Both the position numbers and the translations under genes were made by a program. Source: CAYILR01 sp964364175 (lineage in GTDB: Bacteria; Bdellovibrionota; UBA1018). From it: a DNA stretch of 64,000 bases. The stretch spans positions 1 through 64,000 of the forward strand of contig CAYILR010000002.1 in the NCBI GenBank assembly GCA_964364175.1. Reading direction: 5' to 3'. The first letter of the stretch is position 1. Every line of letters begins with the position of its first letter. Below the pieces are notes generated by a model, which was not told the DNA's origin, did not search any database, and worked only from the letters and a program-made list of their open reading frames with translations. Shown in pieces: positions 43,180 through 52,610 of the stretch.

Positions 43180-44924
43180 ATTCATTTATCGTTTCGGCGA
43201 GCAACAACTGGTTTGAAAAAAACTCATCTCTCTTGCTCATGAACCCATACCTTGCAGATTTTTATCGCGAACAGGATACTTACGTCATCCCGCCTTTTCA
43301 AACTTCTGAAGCAGAAAAACAAAAACGATACGATGAAGTCAATCGACGTTATCTTCGTCTCAAACCCTACGTGGCGCAGATGCTCAACCGACACCACGGA
43401 GTGAACTATCCAGATCCATTTTGGGATAAGTTTCTATGCTTCCATCTTTATCGCATCATTTCTGTCCTTTGGGATCGCTTCAGCTTTTTTGAAGCCCATT
43501 TTGACCCTGTCCAACACAGTTATCGCCTCATTCGGTCCGAGAATTACCGCGGACCCTCCACAGCAATGATGGGACGCCATTTGTTTGCAACGTCCGACTT
43601 TATGCAAGAGCAAATCTTCACCTGGTATGTCAAGGAGATGCATCCTAACATTGAACACAAATACAACGATTTTGCTTTTGATGAATCCCAAGTTGTCCTC
43701 GGCAAACCTACTCAGTCAGTGAGAAAGCGAAAGCTCTCTGAAAAAATCAATCTTCAGACTGTCTACCGGAAATTCAATAAATTACGTTATCAACACGCTC
43801 GGCCTCGAATCTTGATTACGGATACAGATATTGCCCTAGAACACATGGACTATCTGTATTCCAAGAGCTGTGGAAAAATCGTCTGGAACCCAATCCCACG
43901 ACCGAATACTTCTCCGATTTTTGATCATAAAATCCGTTCACGGCTTAACTTTGAAGGCCCTCAGGACGCGGATCGCTTCGACCGTCTTTTTGCGGCATCT
44001 ATCCAATATTTATTGCCAGCTACTTATGTGGAATATTTTTCAGAACTTTTTCAATTCTACTCCGATCAAATTTTAAGCGGAATCGACTATATTGTAGCCG
44101 AAGCTTGGCTCAGCAACGAATACCTTTGTCTCTACCTCGCAATGGCTCGCCTCAAAGGCACACGCCATATCTATTGCCAACACGGCATGGAGGAACCTTT
44201 TACCCGATGCATGACCACGTACTCGACCCGTCTTTGTGACATCTACCTCAGCTCGGGTTGGAAGGACTCAGAGTACACAAATTTGGTTCCAGGCGCGTAT
44301 TTCCGCCGTATTGAGAAACCGCAATCTCCACGCTCACCCATGATGATCAATGTTGCTTACAATGGTGAACCCTATCTGGTAGAAATGTCAGCCCTCGATA
44401 TGTTTACAGGTTACGGTGCAGTACGGTACATTGATTTCAAAGGTCGGTTTTTGGCAGCACTCCCCACCAAAATTTTGAAAAATATTTCCTACAAGCCATA
44501 TCCAGTCGTCGTAGCTCACGCAACTTGGGATATCGAAAAGGCGCACTCACAATATATCCGTCAAATGAACCAATATTCATTTGACGGCACCCTGAAGGAG
44601 GCTATGCAATCCGCCTCTCTAACGATTATTGATTGCCTCGGAACTGTACACAACGAAGCATTAATTCAAAATTCGCCTGTTCTGATCATGGGGCACATGG
44701 GGTTTGACGTTATTAAACCGAAATATCAAGAAGACTATCGTGAACTAGCGGCTGTTGGAATTTTTCACACTGATCCCGTGAAAGCTGCAACATTTCTTGC
44801 TACAATAGCTGACAATCCTTCTCACTGGTGGACCTCACCCGACGTTCAGCGAGCGCGAGATCGCTATGTCAAAAATCATTTTGGACCGATCGATACAGCT
44901 CTCAATTATCTCCTGAATCTTTAG
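43176..44924 (+). CDS. LIC12162-family putative transferase
   Basis: 582 residues, cytosolic. The N-terminal segment (YVAQMLNRHHGVNYPDPFW, LCFHLYRIISVLWDRFSFF) and the C-terminal GT-B-like half (YCQHGMEEPF, about 330; VHNEALIQNSPVLIM, about 495) match my memory of the LIC12162 family, named from Leptospira and associated with surface polysaccharide loci. These are regarded as putative transferases of an amino or nonulosonic residue; function unproven. ATG 43176 overlaps the membrane protein stop as ATGA. Tail-to-tail with the PP-loop gene over the 4-bp TTAG (44921-44924). Confidence 0.72.
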   Translation: MNSFIVSASNNWFEKNSSLLLMNPYLADFYREQDTYVIPPFQTSEAEKQKRYDEVNRRYLRLKPYVAQMLNRHHGVNYPDPFWDKFLCFHLYRIISVLWDRFSFFEAHFDPVQHSYRLIRSENYRGPSTAMMGRHLFATSDFMQEQIFTWYVKEMHPNIEHKYNDFAFDESQVVLGKPTQSVRKRKLSEKINLQTVYRKFNKLRYQHARPRILITDTDIALEHMDYLYSKSCGKIVWNPIPRPNTSPIFDHKIRSRLNFEGPQDADRFDRLFAASIQYLLPATYVEYFSELFQFYSDQILSGIDYIVAEAWLSNEYLCLYLAMARLKGTRHIYCQHGMEEPFTRCMTTYSTRLCDIYLSSGWKDSEYTNLVPGAYFRRIEKPQSPRSPMMINVAYNGEPYLVEMSALDMFTGYGAVRYIDFKGRFLAALPTKILKNISYKPYPVVVAHATWDIEKAHSQYIRQMNQYSFDGTLKEAMQSASLTIIDCLGTVHNEALIQNSPVLIMGHMGFDVIKPKYQEDYRELAAVGIFHTDPVKAATFLATIADNPSHWWTSPDVQRARDRYVKNHFGPIDTALNYLLNL

Positions 44925-46165
44925 AGAGAATTCAAATACCCTTTGTGCATCAAGGTGAATTGATCAGCTTCAGATGGAGCGCCTTGCTTAGTAAAGGAAT
45001 GGTAATTTAATTTTTTTATGGCCGACGAAACAAGCTCGTTCGAGGGAAGTTCGTTCAAAGTGGCTTCAACATGCTTCCATTCGCCTGATTCATTTTTTTT
45101 CCATGCAACGGGAGATCTAAATTTTTCAATGCATCGATTAAAATATCCTTCCTCGATGTCTGCCCAGCGTAAAAATGTATTCAAATGCCTCGTTTGTTTT
45201 CGCGAGTGAGCAAGAACTAAATGTCTTCCCTCCTCTCGATTAATTCGGCCAAATCGAATTTCTCGACAAACATGATCCGTGACCTTCGAAAAACCCCATT
45301 TGATGTATTTTATTGAATCGTGAACGTCGTTGTAGAGCATGCAATCAACATGATCGTAAGAATCAAAATTTCTGGTTTGAGCCAAAGTTTCATACTCAAA
45401 ACGTTGAATCATTTCCTCGTGCTGAGCTTTGCAGTCCCACCTCAAGTAATTTCCTAAGTATATTCCTCTCACACCAACGGATGCGATTTCAGGGTCACTG
45501 GGATAGAAAAAGCGACTCAACTCTTGCTCTGTCAACCCATCAGCCTTAGCAACAAGATCTTCGGCCTCAAATCCCATCAAATCATGTTCTTTCCGGTATT
45601 TTCGGGTCATTTCAACTTCATCGGTATGAGAAAACATTCCCACTTGGTCCAACCCCTGATGATGCCCCCAGATGATCAGAGGAATTTTCATTCTAACTGC
45701 GATTTGGACAGGAAATGTTTTTGTTCCCAGGTGATTATGCCAGTAGATGCTACCCATTTTTTCCAATTCATACTTAACTAAGGTCTTGGCCAGCTGGGGA
45801 CTAATCGTATTTTCCACCACATCACATCGAAAAACTTCTTTTAAATATTGTTTGTTTCTAATACCCGTCAGCGTATTGTAATGTTTGTTGAAAAGAACCA
45901 ACAACGGATTCATCCCGTAAAGATTTTTAATCACATGAACTGTGTAATAACTATCTTTTCCATCAATCGGAATCACGCAGTCATAGTTCGAGAGCGCCTT
46001 CCTGCGAAAGTGTCCTAAAAGAACATCCAATTTTTTTCTGCGGCTTGCCCAATCAAGTACATCTTTCTCTTCATGGACTCGGCAACCACTGCAGACTCCT
46101 TCCGAGTCAAAAACAATGTTCAATGGGTGATTTTCTGGATAAAGACAACGAGTACAATAACGCAT
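44921..46165 (-). CDS. N-acetyl sugar amidotransferase-like PP-loop protein, variant motif
   Basis: 414 residues of the WbpG/PseA family, which amidinates an N-acetyl sugar with ammonia from HisH/HisF. Zinc-finger-like N terminus (YCTRC at 3-7, SGC about 28-30). The ATP-binding PP-loop reads PIDGKDSYY (about 66-74) instead of SGGKDS; this looks like a known subfamily but differs from the canonical copy next to it. Then WGHHQGLDQVGMFSH and GVRGIYLGNY. ATG 46165 directly abuts the upstream stop, with no spacer. It may be specialised for a different sugar, or be a partner subunit of the canonical enzyme. Confidence 0.82.
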   Translation of the reverse strand: MRYCTRCLYPENHPLNIVFDSEGVCSGCRVHEEKDVLDWASRRKKLDVLLGHFRRKALSNYDCVIPIDGKDSYYTVHVIKNLYGMNPLLVLFNKHYNTLTGIRNKQYLKEVFRCDVVENTISPQLAKTLVKYELEKMGSIYWHNHLGTKTFPVQIAVRMKIPLIIWGHHQGLDQVGMFSHTDEVEMTRKYRKEHDLMGFEAEDLVAKADGLTEQELSRFFYPSDPEIASVGVRGIYLGNYLRWDCKAQHEEMIQRFEYETLAQTRNFDSYDHVDCMLYNDVHDSIKYIKWGFSKVTDHVCREIRFGRINREEGRHLVLAHSRKQTRHLNTFLRWADIEEGYFNRCIEKFRSPVAWKKNESGEWKHVEATLNELPSNELVSSAIKKLNYHSFTKQGAPSEADQFTLMHKGYLNSL

Positions 46166-47296
46166 CTAAAACATACTCCTGAGCAATGGCTCTTTAAGAG
46201 TCCATTCATCGTTTACTTTTTTCCAAATTTCCGGATTCCTGAATTTTTCTACAACAGTCCAAAATTCCTGAGTGGTGATGTTGAGATAACTACAAAAATT
46301 TTCGACATAAAAATCAGCACACTTCCCATCGACCTGATGAGACAATTCAATAGCTGTTTCTCGCGTGATCACACCAAGTTTAACTAATTCTGATAAATCT
46401 TCGCCACCTTTGGCGAATCCAAATTTTACAAATTTCAAAATTTGATTCACTGGTACAAAGTCGGTGTCATTTTGACTAAATAAATAGGGTGTTCCACGTC
46501 CTCGCAAATCGTCCGTTTTGTACTGAAGACCGTATACCATCGAATACAACCCATTCACTAGCTGGCAAAAATCCTTGATATAATACCCCAGATAAATGAC
46601 CTTGAGCTGATCTTCGTAGTCGACATTTGGAAACGTGTACATCAGCAAATCTTGGCTCTTAATTTCGAGCTTCTCGTCGACCATCCACCGCACATCACCA
46701 CCCTGCAGTGTATTAATGTTTTTTAGATTTTTCGCATTGCCACCATCTTTTTGAGATGCATAGTCTCCATAAACAATTGATCCGTTCTCTCCCAATACCA
46801 CCAAAGGAATTTTATATGCAGTCGCAATCCTCTGAGCGCCGGCAAAGAGTACTGATTCACTCGCTTTGTATATATTTCCATAATCAAAAAAAGATTTTCT
46901 CACCAACTGTTTGTACGCATACGGGTTGGGACACATGCTAATCGTATCGAATCCCATCATCGTCAAATTTTCTAAATTTTTTACGCCAATATGGGTGACA
47001 AATTCGGGTGGATAAACTGTCGAGACAAGCAGGGGATTCAGGCCCAACTGATCACGAGCATAAATCGCTTGGCGCGTGCTGTCCTTTCCTCCACTCACTG
47101 AAATTACGCTATCCCAACCGTAGGGCGAGCGGTGGGCCTTTGCCCAATCGGCCGTCTGCCTCAATTCGGCTCTTCGAACCTCCCAATCCACCGAGTTGAG
47201 CGACTCAAAGTATCTGCATCCTTGGCAAATACCTTCTTCGTCAAAAACGATCCCAGGACGGGTATCAGGTAGAATGCATTTGCGACAATACTTCAT
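46166..47296 (-). CDS. wbuX: N-acetyl sugar amidotransferase (WbuX/WbpG family)
   Basis: 376 residues. N-terminal YCRKCILPDTRPGI (3-16) with CQGC further on, and the canonical PP-loop SVSGGKDSTRQ (about 65-75), then VVLGENGSIVYGD and VIYLGYYIKDF. Uses ATP and ammonia to turn a sugar acetamido group into acetamidino. The ATG at 47296 is chosen because both copies begin M-x-YC; a GTG at 47305 adds three residues. Ammonia would come from the HisH/HisF pair at 37312-38770, in the same orientation but 6 kb away with four other genes between. Confidence 0.88.
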   Translation of the reverse strand: MKYCRKCILPDTRPGIVFDEEGICQGCRYFESLNSVDWEVRRAELRQTADWAKAHRSPYGWDSVISVSGGKDSTRQAIYARDQLGLNPLLVSTVYPPEFVTHIGVKNLENLTMMGFDTISMCPNPYAYKQLVRKSFFDYGNIYKASESVLFAGAQRIATAYKIPLVVLGENGSIVYGDYASQKDGGNAKNLKNINTLQGGDVRWMVDEKLEIKSQDLLMYTFPNVDYEDQLKVIYLGYYIKDFCQLVNGLYSMVYGLQYKTDDLRGRGTPYLFSQNDTDFVPVNQILKFVKFGFAKGGEDLSELVKLGVITRETAIELSHQVDGKCADFYVENFCSYLNITTQEFWTVVEKFRNPEIWKKVNDEWTLKEPLLRSMF

Positions 47297-47359
47297 AGCG
47301 CACACTCTAACGGGAGGGCATTTGTGAAAACAACTGAGAAATAAAAAACTATTTGATCG

Positions 47360-47381
47360 CCTATCTGATGCATGGGATAGG
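47360..47381. promoter_or_regulatory. Short dyad ahead of the formyltransferase gene
   Basis: CCTATC (47360-47365) and GATAGG (47376-47381) are separated by 10 nt, directly before ATG 47390 in the divergent gap. Could be an operator or mRNA leader hairpin; weak. Confidence 0.2.
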
Positions 47382-47389
47382 TCATAGTC

Positions 47390-48121
47390 ATGTCCACTCC
47401 TCTTAAAACTGTTGATGTGGCACTCCTATCCAGCTTTGGAAACTGCTTCCTCATCGAAGTGATCAGAGAAATGGGAGCCCTTGGAATCCAACCGAAAGCT
47501 GTCATTCTGGATGGAGCACAATCTGCTGCCTCCAAAAAAATTGTGGAATCTCGCCTTCTCCCCACCTACCCATTCGTGAGCCTTACCGAAATGGACCTCC
47601 CTAACATCCCATTTTACTTTGTTCAGGATCACAATTCGGCGAGTACGCTGAAACTCATACAAAACTTGAAAGTTAGCTATCTTGCTAATGCGGGAACGCC
47701 AAGGATTCTCAAGACACCCATTCTAAACTCCGTAAAAGGTGTTTTGAACTGCCACCCCGGTATTTTACCATCTTATCGAGGATGCACTTGTGTTGAATGG
47801 AGTATCTTCAATGGGGATCCGGTGGGAGCTTCGAGTCATTTGATGACTCCGGGAATTGATGATGGTCCTCTCCTGAAATCCCAAATTTTAGTGGTAAAAC
47901 CGTTTGAAAGTTATGAGCAAGTCCGAACAAAAATGATGACTCACCAAGCAAAACTTTTGGTGGTGTCACTGATCTACATGATTAAAAACAGCTATTCGCT
48001 CGACAACCCACCTCCACAACCTGTCAAAAGCGAAAGCAATTACTATAAGCCTATTCCACAGGACAAACTTCAAACGGTGGTTACAAAAATGCTGAGTGGC
48101 CACTACCAATCGTCTGAGTAA
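47390..48121 (+). CDS. Sugar N-formyltransferase-like protein
   Basis: 243 residues of the formyltransferase fold (Met-tRNA formyltransferase, PurN and sugar N-formyltransferases). The core Asn-x-His motif is NCHPGILPSYRGC (about 119-131) and the catalytic Asp is in MTPGIDDGPLL (about 151-161). It uses N10-formyltetrahydrofolate. It lacks the C-terminal domain of ArnA/Fmt, so it is of the short form. Likely substrate is an amino sugar of this locus, such as the product of the RffA-type enzyme. Single plus-strand gene between two minus-strand runs, 17 bp from the convergent radical SAM gene. Confidence 0.82.
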   Translation: MSTPLKTVDVALLSSFGNCFLIEVIREMGALGIQPKAVILDGAQSAASKKIVESRLLPTYPFVSLTEMDLPNIPFYFVQDHNSASTLKLIQNLKVSYLANAGTPRILKTPILNSVKGVLNCHPGILPSYRGCTCVEWSIFNGDPVGASSHLMTPGIDDGPLLKSQILVVKPFESYEQVRTKMMTHQAKLLVVSLIYMIKNSYSLDNPPPQPVKSESNYYKPIPQDKLQTVVTKMLSGHYQSSE

Positions 48122-48138
48122 GACTCATCCGTTAACCT

Positions 48139-50169
48139 TTAAGCAAAGTTTCGGTACATTAATTTAAGATTAGATCTTTGAATTAATCTTCCCAAACCAA
48201 TGGGAGTATTTAAATGCAAGTTGAGTTGATTGAGAATATGTTTTTTCTGATCTTCGTTGTGAAAAAAACGATATTTATAGTGTTGATCCCCTGTCTTTTT
48301 CAGCTGATTGGGGTCAACCTTATATTCCATCTCATGAATTTTTCCAAAATCGTATTCAAATTCATCTTCAATCTCTTGTGAAACATCGGTAATCGCATTT
48401 TTTTTGCGATGACTGATGAAGCGCCTCAACTCATCCAGGTACTGGCTCATAGATGGAGTCAAGAGGCTCTTCTCATCCAGATGAGCCTTCACAGCTATGA
48501 AAAGCAGATTTGAAATATCCTCAAATTCACTGAACAAAAGCGCTTTGTGAACCAGAAGCTCATTGATCCCCAGTTCTCCTCCCACATATTTTTCAATAAT
48601 CGCAGGGGTCAGGACGTGGCTTTTGGCCTGATCAAAAGTATCATACAAATCTTTGCTGGTTTGAAATACAAAGTCTTCGATGATTTTTATTACACGAGAT
48701 GAGTATAATTCAGAGTGTTCCTTGATATAAACAAGACAGTCAAAAACCGAGACATCGATTGTTCGCAGGACATTAAACACCTCTTCAAATAGAGCATTGT
48801 TATAAAATGTCTCGATAATCAAATTCATGACACGGCATTCGATATAGTCTTCAAATGGCATTGATTTACTGCCAACAATGATTTCTTCAATTTCAGCAAC
48901 TGGATGTTTTTCTCCAAAAAAATCATAAATCCCGACACATCCGGGTATTGTTCTGTATTTTGTCACAAGACCGTATTGTTCTCGAGCGGCTAATGTAGAC
49001 ATCTCTGTACCGCAAAGCAACATTGCCTGATACATGCGCAAACTATTGACCTGATGGTTAACCCCAAAACGAATCGACTCATAATGTTTTTGTCGCGTGT
49101 CTGCAGGCAAGCCTAAAATCACTTCAGAGTAGGTTTGAGATTCTTTACCCAAGCTATTACCATATTCGATGAATTGCCGATAGGCCTCGCTAGAAATATT
49201 GCTCCTTTTGATAGCCTTTAAAACTTCAGGATCAGTAGACTGGACTGCACCACCAATCACCCAAGATCCCTTCAAGATTTTCGCAGCTTCAATGATTCGC
49301 TCTTGCTTGTTTTTTCCCGCTGAACCTTTGACCATCAAAGGCCACTTATGCTTTTGCTGAATATCCGCAATAGTTCGGCAAGTTTCCAAATCTTCAGGAT
49401 ACATTCCAAAATTCAAATCAGTGACAACAATTTCGTCACATTGACTGACCCGCTGGGCAATATAGTGAAGCTCATCTCTCACCCTGCCATCCGTGTAACG
49501 ATTAATTTTACTTTTAATAAATATGCCATCCGAACAAAAACTACAGCTGAACGGACAGCCACGGGTTGTTTCAAACATCGGAACCAGTGGCATACTGAAA
49601 AAACCGTCTAATACGCCTGTTAAGTAGGGAGATGGAATTGCGTTGATGTCCTTGATTCTCTCAACTGGCCCAGTAACTACTTGGCCATCATACACATAGC
49701 TGCAATTGACAATTTTTTCACCGCTGGCCTTGAGTTTTTGATTGTCGAAATTGAATTTCTGCAATGCTTGAGTGAGCGCAACAAATCCGACTTCCCCTTC
49801 AAGCTGAATATAAAAATCAATAGTAGGTCGTTTACTCAGGTAATCAAACCGCTCGCCATCAACAATCGGGAAATTGGGTCCACCAAATACAACAGTCAGT
49901 TTCGGATACCGCTGTTTCGCCAATGTCGCCATTTTGTATGCAAGTTCGAAATTCCAACTATAGTTGGAAAGACACAGCATCACAGGTTCTTTCAAAATTA
50001 ATGCTTTTTCGAGATCTGCCGGAAATTTAAAGAGGCGATAATTAAAATCTGAACTTCCAAGCTGTTTTTTTGCATAACTGACAACGTAACTAATCCCTAA
50101 AGGGAAAGTGGGCGCACTGATACCCTGCGCAGTATGAGTTAGATCAGCAAAATAGATTTCATTTTTCAT
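48139..50169 (-). CDS. B12-binding domain radical SAM protein
   Basis: 676 residues. N-terminal part resembles a cobalamin-binding fold (SYSWNFELAY-like segment, VVFGGPNFP, about 93-101, as in B12-binding radical SAM proteins, without the full DxHxxG). The cluster motif CPFSCSFC (about 214-221) is C-x3-C-x2-C, followed by DLNFGMYPED and GLPADT. The last 250 residues are unassigned. Such proteins in glycan or secondary metabolite loci often do C-methylation, epimerisation or dehydration at unreactive carbons; which one cannot be told. Start ATG 50169 has only a weak ribosome binding site. Separated by 90 bp from the operon upstream. Confidence 0.82.
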   Translation of the reverse strand: MKNEIYFADLTHTAQGISAPTFPLGISYVVSYAKKQLGSSDFNYRLFKFPADLEKALILKEPVMLCLSNYSWNFELAYKMATLAKQRYPKLTVVFGGPNFPIVDGERFDYLSKRPTIDFYIQLEGEVGFVALTQALQKFNFDNQKLKASGEKIVNCSYVYDGQVVTGPVERIKDINAIPSPYLTGVLDGFFSMPLVPMFETTRGCPFSCSFCSDGIFIKSKINRYTDGRVRDELHYIAQRVSQCDEIVVTDLNFGMYPEDLETCRTIADIQQKHKWPLMVKGSAGKNKQERIIEAAKILKGSWVIGGAVQSTDPEVLKAIKRSNISSEAYRQFIEYGNSLGKESQTYSEVILGLPADTRQKHYESIRFGVNHQVNSLRMYQAMLLCGTEMSTLAAREQYGLVTKYRTIPGCVGIYDFFGEKHPVAEIEEIIVGSKSMPFEDYIECRVMNLIIETFYNNALFEEVFNVLRTIDVSVFDCLVYIKEHSELYSSRVIKIIEDFVFQTSKDLYDTFDQAKSHVLTPAIIEKYVGGELGINELLVHKALLFSEFEDISNLLFIAVKAHLDEKSLLTPSMSQYLDELRRFISHRKKNAITDVSQEIEDEFEYDFGKIHEMEYKVDPNQLKKTGDQHYKYRFFHNEDQKKHILNQLNLHLNTPIGLGRLIQRSNLKLMYRNFA

Positions 50170-50259
50170 TGATGCCGCATTTCGAAAGTCCGACCCCCTC
50201 TAACTAAAATAATTCAGAGATGAGTGCAAGAGTTTTTATTTCAGTCTCCCTGATCTAAA

Positions 50260-50880
50260 CTAGGCATATTTTCCGATTTCTTGAGCGATTTCAGTCCATT
50301 TTTCGGTCCGAACAATGGAAAAAGACTCCGTTCTTTCATCGGTTTCCCCAGAATTTGCAAACCAAATTTTTTTGACCTCTGGGGGAAAACTCGGTTGACA
50401 CAGCACATGCATGAGGTCGTCCACAAACACATGACACCCAGCTTGTATAATACGACCTATTTTATCCTCAAGGGTCGACTCAAAATACACCTTTGAAACC
50501 TTATGTGCAATCCCGCTTTGCTCCAACCAACGGCGCGCCCATTCCCGTAACGGGGTAACACGATCGAGATTGGAGGTTTCAGTTTTGTGGCTGATAACGA
50601 TGACATCGTGGCCACTCTGGGAGACTTGACTTAAAAACTCCATAAAACCACTGAACACCCGAGCTCGAAGAATTCCTTGACCGTAGGCATCCGCCTGGAG
50701 TCTTTGCCAACGCAAATCGTCTCCATCAGTTTCGACCAAGAACTTTTTTACTGATTCCTTGCTGTGAAGCAGCTCTTCTGGAATCCATCCGCGTTCACGG
50801 CCCAATTCAAAAAAGACATCATTGTAATCAATCATGGTATTGTCAAAATCAATTCCAATTTTCAGTCTGCGTTTCGTCAT
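50260..50880 (-). CDS. HAD-superfamily phosphatase-like protein
   Basis: 206 residues. Nucleophile motif GIDFDNTMID (9-18; D11 and D13), motif II in VIVISHKT, Lys and FVDDLMHV for motifs III/IV. The cap (about 25-90) is small. A sugar-phosphate phosphatase is likely. ATG 50880 overlaps the transketolase C-subunit stop as ATGA, so it probably dephosphorylates the transketolase product. Last gene of the minus operon that starts at 57575. Confidence 0.83.
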   Translation of the reverse strand: MTKRRLKIGIDFDNTMIDYNDVFFELGRERGWIPEELLHSKESVKKFLVETDGDDLRWQRLQADAYGQGILRARVFSGFMEFLSQVSQSGHDVIVISHKTETSNLDRVTPLREWARRWLEQSGIAHKVSKVYFESTLEDKIGRIIQAGCHVFVDDLMHVLCQPSFPPEVKKIWFANSGETDERTESFSIVRTEKWTEIAQEIGKYA

Positions 50881-51800
50881 CCCAAAAAACCGTTGATTAC
50901 AGAAATCAAACCATTCACATTGATTGAATATTTATTCATTAAGCTGGCCTGTGAACCATATTCGTCGGGAAAAACGTCCGGTACACCTATTCTTCGAAAT
51001 TTTTTCACGGTTGGAAAATTTGCCTCAGCCAAAACTTCGGCCACGGCACTTCCCAATCCTCCGATGACCGTGTTCTCCTCGATCGCGACCACGGCTCGCA
51101 CCGGGCCCATCATTCGAATCAAAGCATCGTGATCCAATGGCTTGATAGTATGCATGTGCAAAACACCGGTCTGAATGCCCCGCTGATTTAAAGCATCGGC
51201 CGCCTCTAAAGCAGGTTTCAGAGTCACGCCCGTCGTAACAATCAAAACATCGTTTCCTGAGCGCATCTCGATCGCACGACCTATTTTAAATTCATGACTT
51301 GCAACTGACACGACGGGATCACCGCCCTTGGCCACACGAATATAGATAGGCCCCGGGTAATCTAAAGTTTGCTTCATGCAGCGTTTCATCTCTTCGGCAT
51401 CACAAGGCGCGATGACTGTCATATTCGGAATCGTACGAAGAAGAGAGATATCATCGATCGCCAAATGTGTTGGACCCAACGGCGCATAGACCAATCCGCC
51501 TCCGTTAGCGATCAAACGGACGGGCACATGGTGTAGGCATAAATCTAAAATAATCTGCTCAAGCGCACGACGAGAAAAGAAAGTAGAAATCGTGTTAATG
51601 TACGGAATCTTTCCCTCAAGAGCCAACCCAGCCGCCATGCCGATGATATGGGCTTCGCTGATCCCCTCCATGAAAAATCGATCGGGGATTGTTTTTCGAA
51701 ATTCGTCGAGAGTTCCCGCCCCTAAATCCGATCCAATGAAAAAAACACGCGGATCCTGTTTGGCTAATTCAAAAACCTGATCGAGACTCGCCTTACGCAT
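50877..51800 (-). CDS. Transketolase C-terminal subunit
   Basis: 307 residues: pyrimidine-binding and C-terminal domains of a split transketolase. FFIGSDLGAGT, EGISEAHIIGMAAGLA (with the catalytic Glu), RLIANGGG, and the C-terminal VIAPCDAEEM and VVAIEENT. It pairs with the N subunit immediately upstream (1-bp gap). It is not full-length central metabolism transketolase, whose two halves are fused. Such split pairs in glycan clusters move a two-carbon ketol to an aldose, giving ketoheptose or branched products. Confidence 0.9.
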   Translation of the reverse strand: MRKASLDQVFELAKQDPRVFFIGSDLGAGTLDEFRKTIPDRFFMEGISEAHIIGMAAGLALEGKIPYINTISTFFSRRALEQIILDLCLHHVPVRLIANGGGLVYAPLGPTHLAIDDISLLRTIPNMTVIAPCDAEEMKRCMKQTLDYPGPIYIRVAKGGDPVVSVASHEFKIGRAIEMRSGNDVLIVTTGVTLKPALEAADALNQRGIQTGVLHMHTIKPLDHDALIRMMGPVRAVVAIEENTVIGGLGSAVAEVLAEANFPTVKKFRRIGVPDVFPDEYGSQASLMNKYSINVNGLISVINGFLG

Positions 51801-51801
51801 A

Positions 51802-52608
51802 TCAACTCGCCTCCAATGCGCTGAGTAGATCCTTGAGTTCCTGCGGAGTAATCATCGTTTTGTGATGCCAGCTAGCGTTATTCTCGATCAGTGGAACACC
51901 CTTCCCTTTGGTCGTACGACAAATCACTGTGGTCGGTTTGTCGTTGTTGAGGGGTAAAGAGGTTAGAGTTTTTCTCAAATCACCCACGGAATGACCATCG
52001 ATTTCAGCAACAGCAAAACCAAAACTTTCCCATTTCTTCGCCAGAGGTTCGAGATTCATCACATGGCGGCTACTACCGTAAGCTTGCGCGGAATTATAAT
52101 CGACGATCACCGTCAAATTCGAGAGGGAGTGTTTTGCAGCACTGAGCGCACCTTCCCAAATCGAACCTTCGTTCGATTCTCCATCCCCAATCACCACAAA
52201 TACTCGAGCTGGATTTTTTTCATACCGGAGCGCCAATGCCATACCTATCCCAATAGAAAGTCCATGCCCCAAACTCCCTGTCGAGGCTTCGACACCGGGA
52301 ACTTTTCCATACTCCGGATGTCCTCCTAGAATGCTGTCTTTCTGACAGAATCTCCAAAGTTCATCTTCAGGAAAAAATCCCTTCTCAGCCAGCAAAGTAT
52401 AAAGCGCCAAGCATCCGTGGCCCTTGCTCAAAATAAACCGATCACGATCGGCCCAGCGCGGGTTTTTGGGGTCGTATTTCATGACATCGTCGTAAAGCAC
52501 TCTGAGAATTTCAATCAGCGAAAACGCAGAACCCACATGGGCCCTGCCCGCAAGCTCGATAATGCGTACGATAGTTCTGCGCAGTTTTTTGGAACGTTCA
52601 TCTAACAT
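51802..52608 (-). CDS. Transketolase N-terminal subunit
   Basis: 268 residues: diphosphate-binding domain. GHVGSAFS-like start (AGRAHVGSAFSLIE, 20-33), SKGHGCLALY (with catalytic His), GHPEYGKVPGVEASTGSLG, and the ThDP site GDGESNEGSIWE (about 141-152) followed by DYNSAQAYG. All key residues appear present. Upstream of the C subunit and 2 bp after the SDR stop. See the C subunit for role. Confidence 0.9.
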   Translation of the reverse strand: MLDERSKKLRRTIVRIIELAGRAHVGSAFSLIEILRVLYDDVMKYDPKNPRWADRDRFILSKGHGCLALYTLLAEKGFFPEDELWRFCQKDSILGGHPEYGKVPGVEASTGSLGHGLSIGIGMALALRYEKNPARVFVVIGDGESNEGSIWEGALSAAKHSLSNLTVIVDYNSAQAYGSSRHVMNLEPLAKKWESFGFAVAEIDGHSVGDLRKTLTSLPLNNDKPTTVICRTTKGKGVPLIENNASWHHKTMITPQELKDLLSALEAS

Positions 52609-52610
52609 AA

